Positions 31,550 through 43,300 of a stretch of 64,000 nucleotides of DNA are shown in pieces. The notes beneath the pieces were generated by a model that was given only the letters and a program-made list of their open reading frames with translations, had not been told where the DNA came from and did not search any database. How positions within the stretch are numbered: position 1 is the stretch's first letter; each line of letters starts with the position of its first letter. A program made the translations under genes and the position numbers. Source of the stretch: Scolanthus callimorphus (Eukaryota > Cnidaria > Anthozoa > Actiniaria > Edwardsiidae); assembly GCA_033964015.1 (NCBI GenBank), contig CM066919.1, forward strand, positions 22,785,421 through 22,849,420, in the 5' to 3' direction.

Positions 31550-32036
31550 TACGCCAATGGGAATCAAGCATATTTACTTGACTTGAGGAAAAAGAAGGAA
31601 AAAAAAGTAAGACCATACTTCCAGACAAAGAGCTGAAGCGTCGTATGGCGACCGTACGGTTCTTACGCCCACGCCAGAGATTTCGGCCCTGACAGTCGCT
31701 ATTCTGGTTGAATTGCTCAGTAGCTAGATACCTATGGGTGAGAGTACGCCCGGCCACCAGACCATATAAGGACGCCCCTTGTACCGTTAGTGAACAATCA
31801 ACTAATTAATATGCATCAACAACGTATTTATAGGTCCAATAAGTGTGTAAGAGATCCGTGTGGGACACGCTGTTGGTTGGTTTAAACTAGCGTATCTTAC
31901 ACTGATGCAGAAATGTTTTTCACAGTTGCCGTTTGGCATGTTTTATTCATAAATATTCAATAGTAGCCATTATAATGACACGAGAATGAGTTTCTTATAG
32001 TTTTCTATCTGCGCATGCGCACACACGTCATCTCGT
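31550..32036 (+). repeat. ~490-bp interspersed repeat, copy 2 (possible solo LTR)
   Basis: Inverted relative of 16761-17260. Shared blocks run from ACGCCAATGGGAA through CTTCCAGACAAAGAGCTGAA and GGTGAGAGTACGCCCGGCC to GCGCATGCGC near 32015. It lies 300 bp downstream of peroxidase B. Confidence 0.6.
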
Positions 32037-33303
32037 TTGATTTTATTTTTCCGTTAACAGACAACCATTAATCCCGTGAAAGCCTGTCTAAGGATGCTCA
32101 GTGTTATATACTCTCCGCTTCTGAGATACTATTGTCTGTCCATTTATTCGAACATATTTCTAGTGGTGTTTGTGTACGATCTTAGCTTAGTGTCGTTCTG
32201 TCAACAACATCACATTTGCACCAAAGATCTTTGCTTAAAAATAGTTTCAAAATTTCTGTTCAGTCTGGGATATAATAAATGAATACCCGGGTCAATACTT
32301 GGTGACAAATTTGTAAGCCAGTGCTTAATGGTTTAAAGGCAGGTACGCCTCTGACTCAGGTGTAGTTGACAACATAGGGCAAACTGGAGATGAAGGATTG
32401 TCTTGGCAACTGGTACGGGCCGGAAGTGTGGTTTGTCGGCAGTCATCAACACTTCCCATTCTTCTACATGGGAAATTCAGCTTTTCCCATGGATTGGTTT
32501 CTGCAGGAATTCAATGAAAGTCACTCTCATTAATGAATAGCTGGACCCTTTTTCTCAAATAATTCTCTGGATGAAAAATTATTTTCTATCATGAAGTTAG
32601 CTACAGTAATTACAACACGGATGAGAATGGATTTTAGATCACTATTTCTTGCGTCATGCGAGGCCACTTTTTGAACCGACTGAAGACTCTTTAGTAGGAG
32701 GAGCACGAACGCCTGAAACTTATTTAGGGTTTTTGGAGATTACATTTGTATCAATTGAAATTACTTTATTTTATGCAAGAGGCAAAGGCACGTCACAAGG
32801 ATAAATCAGAAAAAGAAAGCCAACGAAAACAAGATGAATACTTGATCAAATCGAAAGACACAGTTTTCGGACTCGAGAATTCTCGGGAGTTGTAAGAAGC
32901 AGCAGGTTCGTGATCACTACACAATTGAGCAGGTTGTTCAAACACGTTTGTTCCGCCGCGCGTCGGAAATCCTCACGCAATCCAGTGAAATATTTATCCC
33001 CTTATTCAGTAGTTTCCGTTGTTGTTGATGTACTCTCAGGGTTGTGCCCCTTTTTGTTGGTTAGGGAATTTGGGAACTCTAGTACCGTCCGAGTTCGATC
33101 CGTCCGTTGGGCCTACAAAAACCATGCATAAGTTATATTATCGATATGTTAGGAGGAAAGTGAAAACAATGGTACTCGTTTACAGTGTGGGAACAGAAAG
33201 CAGGAAATGCTGAACAAAACTAACCAATCAGGTTGGCGTGAAAACAATCAACACTGACAAAATTTATGTTACCAGTGAAATTTTGTTTTTAAAATTGTTT
33301 ACA
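32037..33303. other. Intergenic, only a transposon end recognised
   Basis: At 32440-32517 lies a terminal piece of the GGAAATTCAGCTTTTCCC family in inverted orientation. Otherwise I see no gene or structured repeat. Confidence 0.55.
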
Positions 33304-33510
33304 CATTCTCGTACCCAGAGCACCCCGCGGCTCTCGTCTCCTCGTGGGGAGGCTTCTGGTGACAGCCACTGACGCATGCCGCTGAGAGAAAGACCTTTAC
33401 CGCGCATGCTCTAACGTTCAAAACCAGCCAATCAGCAAAGTTCCTCAAATGGATGTCACCAGAGCTTCCCCTTCGAGGTGTAGAGCCGGGGAGCTCTGGG
33501 TACGACAATG
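33304..33510. mobile_element. ~207-bp MITE with CATTCTCGTACCCAGAG ends
   Basis: CATTCTCGTACCCAGAGC and GAGCTCTGGGTACGACAATG are inverted. Inner arms CTTCTGGTGACAGCC and GGATGTCACCAGAGCTTCC are also inverted. A diverged relative is at 50783-50976. Confidence 0.82.
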
Positions 33511-35577
33511 GTGTTCACGAAGGCCAATTCAGTCAGGTTATCCCTCCTCGTGTAAAAGTGGATGATTTTTGTCCCTTCTAGAAGAGTTCCCCTAGAAGAG
33601 AGTTTTCCTAGAAGAGATATACCACATGTAAACGGCCACTAAATCAGTCGTCTTATTACGGCTTTGACTCGCATGCTTTCAACACGCATGCGCATAATTT
33701 AGGCTGGTGCAAAATAAAAGAAATCAAAGAACGTGGTCATTCATGCCGGTTACAAAAAAAAAAAAATATCGTCCAGGCAAAAGACCGCGACGGATTGAGG
33801 TCAAATACGACACTCAGTTTAACGATAAGCGTGAGGAAAAGCTGTTTAGAAACTGGTGGCAACTTGGCAAACAGCCTTTGAACAATAAGCGGTGATCACG
33901 GCACCTTATCTTCAAAATTGTTTTCTTTTCTTTTCTCTGACATTTCTACGTCAGTACTTCTAAAACTAAGTATTAGAAGTACGTATAGAATTAGTATTTA
34001 GAAGTATATATATAGAAAACTATGTATAGAAACTGGTGTCAACCTTCTTTTTAAAATTCAATTTGTCTTTCAAACTCGTGTTTTCATCTCATAATTGCAG
34101 GACGATACGGCAGGTACGAGCCATATCTATATGAAATAACAGGTTGTCTAGGCTAAACTAGCAAACACATCAAACAAATTGCCTTTCGGTTATCTTATAT
34201 TGTGTTTTCAATAAAGTTAGTCTTGTGGAAAGAGAAATGGTACCATAGCGGCGCGCGGAATTATGGTTCCGTCGCATACACGTTGGATATCAGCTTCAAC
34301 AAGGTTAAATTGTCTGGAATATCTAACTGCTGCGTCGTCCTCTGTTCCTAGCTTTAAAATAATGCGGTATTTTAAGCAAAATTAAATTTCACAACGCTAC
34401 TCAAATTTTAACGCTGAAAATATCTTATTGAAAACACAATATATTAAAATCCTTGGCGTCTGTCAGGAAAACGCTTGTGATTGGCTGAATATTTCCCGCC
34501 ATTTTAACGCGCGCGTGCAAGACACAGGAAGCCCGTGACAATCGCTCAAGAAACTGGCGCCCTTCTTTTCAGACTCTTCGGATTTTCCTGAATTGTGAGT
34601 CAAGTTTCATAGGGGAATTTTCACTTTCATAATTCAGGATTGCCATGAAAGTGACAGTTTTATTTTTAGTTTGAATTTTCTTAAATTCAGAACACAAAAA
34701 GCCGCTTCAACAAAGACCCTCCCTCTTTTGAGTTGAAATCGAATCTACTAGCTAACTGAGATTGAGTATAATAGTGATATAGTAGGGTATTAGACACAGA
34801 TGTATATTTGCTAAAAGTTTTGAAGGCACTTGCCCTAATTGAATTTCCTCTACTGAAATACGGCTCTTGTGTCTATTTGCTTTGCTCCCCGCAGTGCCTC
34901 GAGCAAGTACCAGACCAGACTTTGCTCTGTCTACAAAACAGGAACAGGTTGACTGTTGAACAAAAGTTCCATGCCAGCGGGCATCAAAGAACAGACCAAT
35001 AGAGCGATTTTCCTTTGAACCACGTCTTGTATCTATTCATTGCACATGAAATTATAAACATCCCCAGTAAGAAGGTGATTTCGCCTCGCAAGCTGGTTGT
35101 GCTGGGTTGGTAGTAATTCCTTCACGTCCCATAAAGAGAGCAGAGCGCAGTTCAAGCCACCCATTTGGTAAGTCCCTTGATCACTAGACGAAAGTGCAGA
35201 ACTGACCGGACTGCATTGCCACTTTGATCTTTTAAAATAACGAAAAATGCCAAGGGAAAAAACACCCTCGCGAGGAGTGTTCGTTATAATTTAAAATAAT
35301 AAAACAATATATAAATAGGAAGGGACATACCTTTTTCTATGCACATTCCATCGCGGTATTCGTTTTGTTTGCGAATTTGCGCACATGGAAAGCAAGAAAA
35401 GGAGTTGAAAAGACAACGAATTCGAATTAATTAATTACTTTCTCGGTCATCAGTAACTTCAAAAAAATTGATTATCAAGTTTCTGATAATGAAATATGGT
35501 TATTCTCTTTCACATTAGCTAATAAGGGCATATGTTTAAGAATATGGAGGACGAGAAATGTGAAGAATACGAAATAG
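33511..35577. other. Intergenic stretch with one MITE-like inverted pair
   Basis: ATTGTGTTTTCAATAA (34199) and TTATTGAAAACACAAT (34425) bound a ~260-bp inverted-repeat element. Elsewhere there are no recognisable genes. Confidence 0.55.
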
Positions 35578-35813
35578 GCTAAGGCCAGTTTCAGACGTCG
35601 AACTTTTGCCGAGTCGAATCCAATTATTAGAAGTTTCATTTGCAGCTGAGAGGGCATTTTGTCTCGTGCAAAAGATAAATCTAGATGAACCATAGTAGAA
35701 CAAATATAAATTTAAAGTTTGCTTTCCTTGTTTATTATTCCTTTGTTTGGTTATAAAACGGAGAAAATCAGTCGATTCGACGCGGCAAAAGATCGACGTT
35801 TGAACCAGGCCTA
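35578..35813. mobile_element. ~236-bp MITE
   Basis: GGCCAGTTTCAGACGTCGAA and TTCGACGCGGCAAAAGATCG...GTTTGAACCAGGCC form inverted ends sharing CTTTTGCCGxGTCGAA. Intergenic between peroxidases B and C. Confidence 0.75.
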
Positions 35814-36362
35814 AGACTGCGTTCACACTAGGGCTGAACCATGTTCACACCTAGCCATGTTTCAAAATTTATCTCGACTAGTTGCACCTCCTGTGAAACA
35901 TCACAACTAGCAATGTGTTGTCTGCCTCTAATAATATCTACTGTGGTGACATTTGTACCAAATTGCACCTGAGGTTTGAAATGATTGAGTTCTGAATATT
36001 TAATGAAACATGTTTTTACTTGACAAGCGTGAACGCGCTATTGATTCATCTCACATACTATCACGATTCCTGCAATCTGATGGGACTCAAATAGTCAACT
36101 CGTCTCGTTAACTATCTATTGGGACATAGAGACTCGAACTCGTAGTCTAATTGTTAAATATGGGTAAGCGCGAAGATGAAAGCGCGAGAACAAGCAAGTG
36201 AAGTCCGGTACGTTGTTCTCATCTCTCGATGTCGCCGTTATTTGATGTCTGACCGAGACGTTTGGAAATTCCAGAATCTCGAGAAGTTCTAAGAGAGATT
36301 CTCGAAATCTGGTTTTCTGACAAATTAACGCAAATTACAGATAACGGAGGAGGAGCAATCTT

Positions 36363-36450
36363 TGATTGGGAAAAGCTGAACTTTCCATGGTAGAAGAATG
36401 GGAAGTGTTCGGATTTCCCATAGCAAGCTGAATTTCCCATGGTAGAAGCA
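36363..36450. repeat. Terminal piece of the GGAAAAGCTGAATTTCCC element
   Basis: GGGAAAAGCTGAACTTTCC, ATGGTAGAAGAATGGGAAG, TGTTCGGATTTCCCATAG and a second CTGAATTTCCCATGGTAG lie together, as in 23657. A short GATA repeat and a TATCTTTAATAG motif follow. Confidence 0.72.
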
Positions 36451-36615
36451 TTAGATAGATAGATAGATATCTTTAATAGTTATTCTTAAAATATTCCTAT
36501 TTTGGGATTTTCAATAATATTAATTCGAGATCAGGAGCCCATTACCTAGGAGCGTCCAACTCCCAAGTTATCTGGTTATCACAGTGTAACAGCGTATTGG
36601 AAAATAAACTGTATG

Positions 36616-36981
36616 CAAGAGTGGATTACCAAGAGTTTCCATATTTACTATGTACGCCCGAATCACAGTCAGAGAAGTGTCTATTTTTAGAACTAGGTTT
36701 CCCGCTAAAATTCGTCATCCACAGGGTTCCCACTTTCTCGCCACGCGAAGAGTTGTGAGATCCAGCCTAAAATTAAATCACAGATCATTCGAAAAACCTT
36801 TAAAGTCGCAAAGATATTGTAGGATATTCTCTATTTTTGTGTGTGTTGGGTATACGATGAATTCAGGGGAATCAAGAGGGGATTCGAATCCTTTCGCGCG
36901 CGAAATTCAAATCTAAAAATAGACACTTTGCTGACTGTGATGTGGACAAATACAGTACGAAAGATTGTTAATCTACTCTTG
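36616..36981. mobile_element. 366-bp MITE with CAAGAGTGGATTA ends
   Basis: It shares its first ~120 bp and its last ~55 bp with 29353-29529, but has about 190 bp of extra internal sequence. The ends are inverted (CAAGAGTGGATTA, TTAATCTACTCTTG). Confidence 0.82.
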
Positions 36982-37124
36982 CTGTATGTAGTTATTTTTA
37001 GTTTCAAATTTTCACGCAAAGCCTACCCCACACATTCGCTCAGCCAATTAGAATACAGGTAGTGTATGCTCTGTTCAGTGAAGTTTATTCAAGCGGCAAA
37101 TCTATTGTTCTAAAAAATAAATCG

Positions 37125-37305
37125 AGACCTGCCTCATTTTCCAATTCGCTGTTACACCTTCCTGCCGCTGGATGGACGCTCCTATGTACTGGGCTACTGT
37201 AGCAGATTAGTGTTGCTCTCCGCTCACTACGAGCAATAACTTCAGACCTGCTTCATTTTCCAATTCGCTGTTACACCTTCCTGCCCCTGGATGGACGCTC
37301 CTAGG
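37125..37305 (+). repeat. 119-bp-period direct repeat in the 5' flank of peroxidase C
   Basis: The block AGACCTGCxTCATTTTCC, AATTCGCTGTTACACC, TTCCTGCC, CTGGATGGACGCTCCTA occurs at 37125-37186 and 37244-37305. The second copy ends 48 bp before the start codon, so the duplication covers the probable promoter or 5' UTR. Confidence 0.88.
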
Positions 37306-37353
37306 TAATGGACTCCTGGAGAGATGCTTTTTTCTTTTTTCTCTCATAGCGTG

Positions 37354-40300
37354 ATGAAGGCTCTCTATATTCTCGTGGCGTTCGTGCTGCTCACCGACAG
37401 AATACATGGAGAAAATATCCGACAGACGACACCTACAAACAAGGAATACGAGCTGAAAAAACGGGATTCTTGCACCGGTAAGATTTAGGGATCAATCAAA
37501 ATAGTTTCGATTTTCTTCGCCACACCTCTATAGATAGATAGATAGAAATGTTATTTAGGCATGTAACCTTATCAGCAGCTATGGGGCTGGCCTGGGGCGA
37601 GGTGCAGAAGCTAACAAAGGACCACCAGGGGTCCTGGGGTGCCTGTGATCCCATACCAGTAAGCATTTAAGTAATCATCCATGCAAGAACTAGGCAAACC
37701 TCCATTGTTCTACGGCATTGAAGGTTCCCCACGTAGGATATGTCCTATTTTTTACCACAGTAAGTTATCATGACTAGTAACATAATAAGAGTGAAAAATT
37801 GATAGATTTCGACTTGCTTTGAGAACATATGGCAACGAAAAGTCTCTAGACCAATCAGATTAAAAAGAACAAAGGAGTGAGAATCAGCATTTTACGCTAG
37901 GTTCCCCACATACAAAGTCTTAACAAATTGCATATCCTGTTTGTGAGTACCACAAGTGCTTATGTCTCCCTAAAAATCCTCAGACAAGTCTTTCTATCAT
38001 AGTGAATTTACTGATTTTCATGTCTAAGCCAATGAAATTGCCTATATTTTCAATAGAAATTAATTGCATTCCAGCATGCTTTGCCGTTGGCCTGCCTAGT
38101 TCTTATACGGACCATTACTTAAACATTTTAAAAAAATTCGCCCGAAAGCTGGAAAGTGCCATCATACATTTCTAAATATGTGCCCCCCCCCCCCCCCCCC
38201 CCCCTTGTCAAAGCTTGGCATTTCTCTTCCGGGAAGAAGAGGATAAGTGAATCTTTGCAGCTCCATTTCAATCAATCCCCGACGAAAATTGTCGTTTTTC
38301 AACACCGGAACCACATTTGGGAACCACATTTGGGATTTATATTTACCCTATAAGGAAGGGACAGGAGATCCCTTTTAAAACGAATTTCGGCAAAAGTAGA
38401 AGAAAACGGTAAAATTTTGAATTAAAACTTGCAGGAATTACAGAGACTCGACTTCTCTATCTGTTCACCATTGATTTGGCTTGGTAACCACGCTAAAATA
38501 GCACACAGCTAGCCCGCGCGCGACGCGGCCCAGTCCTCCCAAGTGCATTCAGTTAAAAAGACAATAATTATTCATTCATATGACTCTGGTTTACATAGGA
38601 TCCGTGACTAGCTCCAGTTTATATTTGTTTCAATTATTGTTTTCTAGGAAAGAGAGATGAGCATGAGGTGCAACCGTTACCTAAACCAGAGATAGAAGAA
38701 ATTTTCCAGGAAGTCATGCAGTCATTCAACCAACAAAATCTCGAGGCGGTTAAAAACACAGAGCAGCGAGTCATGCAAGACCAGCCAGCGTGCAAAGGCA
38801 ACATAATGACACACTACGGATGCTATAACCCGGATTTGAGTAATGGCGAGGAGCTTGCAAAATTGGAGGAGAAGCTGGTTGAAAAACTTGCTCAAAAGAA
38901 AAAGTATGTTTTTTTTTTCTCGCTCCTAGAGCCTGCTGTTTTGGACGGGCTCCCTGTGGTACGTACGGCTTCCGTCAACGTGTTTTGAAGCAGCTGACAT
39001 TCAGGTTGTAGTTCTTGCCCTAATGCACTTCTTCGCCGCCATTACTCTCGACCAAAAGCTAGTGTTCAGGTTACATCATTTTACTGTACAAGCGCAAGAA
39101 AACTCGTAATAGTAAAATTTCTTTGCATAATACAGCTGCATCGCGACCCACGCTTTCAAAAACATCAAATTATGTTTTGATTTTTTTACTAGTGCTGTTC
39201 CGCCTATCAAACTGTCTGAGCAAATGAAACTCTTGCCATAGTGCAGTCAACTGGTTTCTCTGTGAACAACTGAAACCAGACAACGTCGCGACGGAAAGCC
39301 AGGCGCCCTGCACTAGGCGAAACAGGGCAAGAATATGATTGGTTCATGAGATTTGACTGGCGAAACAGCAAACGACGCGGGTCGCGATGCAGCCATTTTA
39401 GGCGTGTGAACAACAACAGAGTAATGTATCATGAGCAGGGTGAGACGGATTTTAAATGATTGTTACATTGAGGTGCAGTGCGTTTTCACTGTATCAGTGC
39501 CGATTACGATTTCTGTACCACGTGATCATTGTTTCTGATACAGCACGTGGTCATTGTTTGGCAACGAACTTGATATCGACTATCCGATTTATGCGTCCTC
39601 AAATGGGCGCGAGCACAGGATAGCACAGGAATACTCTCTCTTTTCTCCTGGCAAGACCTGATGTAGAGAAGGAGAAATCCATGCTCGACAAGACAAGCAC
39701 CTAAAACCGTGATCGTGAAGGACCCTTTTACCACTCTACTGACTACTGATTTCCATAGTAAGTTCATAAAATGGCGGCAGTTTCGTTCGAAATTTGGAAT
39801 TTCGAGTGGGTCACTTCCAATCGGACTCCGTGCTTAAGTTTGCATATTATTTTATTGTTCCGTCTCTCTAGAAGCAGGGGCGTAACTAGGGGGTCCTGGG
39901 GGGCCTGTGACCCCCCTCCCTTTTTAGAAGAAAAATCCAGTTAACATTAAGTAAAAAATCGGTAAGCTGGAAAAGGGCACCATACATTTGTACAGATGTG
40001 ACGCCCCCCCCCCCCCCCTTCTCAAATCCTGGCTTTGCCCCTGTTAAGCGAACTTTACAGTCCTTGAAAAGAGTCAGCATGATAACGGATGCTCTCTACC
40101 GTCATATCTGCACCAACAGGTCTGCACTTAAATTACACCAACACCCAAAATTCTTGCTGGAATTTTCGCCACAACTAGAATATTGAAGACATACTACATC
40201 TTCAAATGAACTAAAACATGTTTATACTTGCCTTTAGGATACCACTTGGACAGGCCGCTAAACAACTTGAGGGTAAACCACTCCCCAATAACCTCAAGGG

Positions 40301-43300
40301 CAAGCAATATCAAACACCCAGACCCGAAGCCGTGCCCTGCGAGCAAGTGAAAAGCTCCAGATATCGCACAATGACGGGGAATGCAACAATCTTCAGCACC
40401 AAACCTGGGGTGCAACCAACACGCCGTTTACGCGCATCGTTTGTCCCGACTACGCCGACTCATTTAAAACACCTAGGATTGCCAAAGATGGTACCGAATT
40501 GACGAACGCACGTAAAGTTGTCTTAGCAGTCTTCGGTGAGCAAGACGTTCCCTCAGTGAGAGCATCACATTTGTTGATGCTGTGGGGCCAGTTTCTTGAT
40601 CATGATATTGCTCATGGCGCACAGCCTAAAGATGTAGACTGTACAGGAAAATGCGCCGATAGCAAAACCGAATGTTTTGGGATCCCCATTGACCAACAAA
40701 CCGACCCCGACTTCAAAGGTGTTGATTGCCTCAATATGATCCGCAATGTACCGTTCGGCAAGGCTGATGATGGGAAGATTCACCCTCAGAGAGATCAAGT
40801 GAATCAAAAGACCTCCTTCATCGACGCATCTCAGGTAATTATAAAAAAACAACAACCAGTACCGTCTAACAGTTACTTAACAAATAGATCTCGTTTTGCG
40901 TGCGTGTGTACTGTGATAGATACACAGATGACGTCACAGAATGTCATGAACAAAAACGAAACGCAGTGCAGTGCATTCGCAATAGAGCACGTGTGATGTT
41001 GGGAGAGACACGAGAACGTTGTAAAATCAGGAGCCGTAGGCGAGTGATTTTAAAACGTTTCGAGTATCCCTCCCAACATCACAAGTACTCTATTCGCTGA
41101 TAAAGTCATAGCAAGTTGTGCTCTAATGCTTTTATGATGTAGCGGGGGAGAACCATTATTTTATCGGTGAAATAGAGTATAGATTTGGATCAATCAGAGC
41201 GCGCGTTATATCGTAGCTATATTATAAATCGTTGGAAAGCTTATAATATGGACTAGTGGCCGCTATGGCAAAAAGAAATAATTTAATAATTAATAGAATA
41301 TTTTTAAGGATTGGTTAATATAGTTGGTGTGCCATTTGCACGAGCTAACGCCGTCGAACTGCTGGACCTTGACTTCCAAGTAACACGTTTTTTTAAATAT
41401 TGTTTAGTTCAAAACAAAATTCTTTATAGCATTTTCACGCTGGATTTACCAGCAGCAAAGAAGAAATATTTTTTTCTCAGCCAGCAGGAGTCCAAATTCC
41501 CAAAGACGCCTAAAATAACCAAAAATAGTCTTAAAATTTCAAAAGTAACACATAAAAGCAAGAAAGATCGAGAAGTTCCAAAAATGGATCAAACTTGTCA
41601 GCACAACTGAATTGTTTTGCCAGAAAGGGTGAAGTTCTGTCTCCTGTTAAACAAAATCACATTATCCTTGTCCCGAGATAATCCCTATCCTAATTTGTGG
41701 CTTGAAAAATACCCTATAATTTTGTCTCTATCACTTACATTTTAGGTTTATGGGGATGAAAAGAAAATATACGCGCAGCTTCGTGACCCAGGTGACAAAT
41801 GTCTATTGCTAGTGCAAGGCAACTCTGGGGGCGGCAAGAACCTATTGCCAGAAGAAAAGGAAGGATTTTGCCGTTCCGACAAGGGCAACAAGTGCTTTAT
41901 GTCAGGCGATGGAAGAACCAACGAAAACCTAGGTAAGAGGGCCTGCATCATAAGGTTTTTATTTTTGATAGACTGATGGATTGATATGTTTATGGACTGA
42001 CGGACGGATAGATTTATGGATGGAGTGTTGGATTGATGGGTGGATGGATTGATGGACGGATAGATTGGTTGACTGATAGATAGATGGATTGATGGATTCG
42101 TGGACTGATAAATCGATGGATTAATGGACGGGTGGGTGGACGGATGGATTAATGAACGGGTGGTTGGTTGGTTGACGGATGGACTCATAGACTGGTGGAA
42201 TGATGCACTGGAACTGATGGATTGATGGTCTGATGAACTCATGCACTGATAGATTGATGGAGAGATAAGATTAATGGACTGATAGGTCGATGCACTGATA
42301 AATCGATGAACTGATAGATTGGCATTGATGGCCTGATGAAATCACGGACTGATAGATTAATGGACTGATGGATTGATGGCCTGATAGATTGATGGCCTGA
42401 TGAAATCACGGACTGATAGACTGATGGCCTGATGAAATCACGGACTGATAGACTGATGGCCTGATGAAATCACGGACTGATATATGAATGGACTGATGGA
42501 TTGATGGCCTGATAAACTCACGGACTGATAGAATGATGGATGATGGGTTAATTGACTGATAGAATGATGGCCTGATGGCCTGATAGATTGATGGACTGAT
42601 GGGTTAATGAACTGATAGATTGATGACCTGATGGACTGATAGATTGATGGACTGATAGATTGATGGATTCATAGATTGATGGACTGATAGATTGATGGAC
42701 TGATATATTGATGAACTGATGGACTGGGACTGATAGATTGATGGCCTGATAGATTGATGGACTAATGGGTTAATTGACTGATATACTGATGGCCTGATAG
42801 ATTGATGGACTGATGGGTTAATGGACTGATAGATTGATGGACTGATAGATTGATGGACTGATATATTGATGGATTGATGGGTTAATGGACTGATGGATTG
42901 ATGGACTGATAGATTGATGGACTGATAGATTGATGGATTCATTGATTGATGGACTGATAGATTGATGGACTGATATATTGATGAACTGGGACTGATAGAT
43001 TGATGGCCTGATGGACTGATAGATTGGTGGACTAATGGGTTAATTGACTGATATATTGATGGCCTGATAGATTGATGGACTGATGGGTTAATGGACTGAT
43101 AGATTGATGACCTGATAGATTGATGACCTGATGGACTGATAGATTGATGGACTGATATATTGATGGGTTAATGGACTGATGGATTGATGGACTGATGGGT
43201 TTATGGACTGATAAATTAATGGACTCATACATTAATGGACTCATAGATTGATGGACTCATAGATTAAGGGACTGATAGATTGATGGACTAATGGATTAAT

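Noticed and set aside
41748..43244. Minus-strand frames rich in [12 protein letters not shown]
   Set aside because: Produced by the 16-bp minisatellite in intron 4 of peroxidase C.
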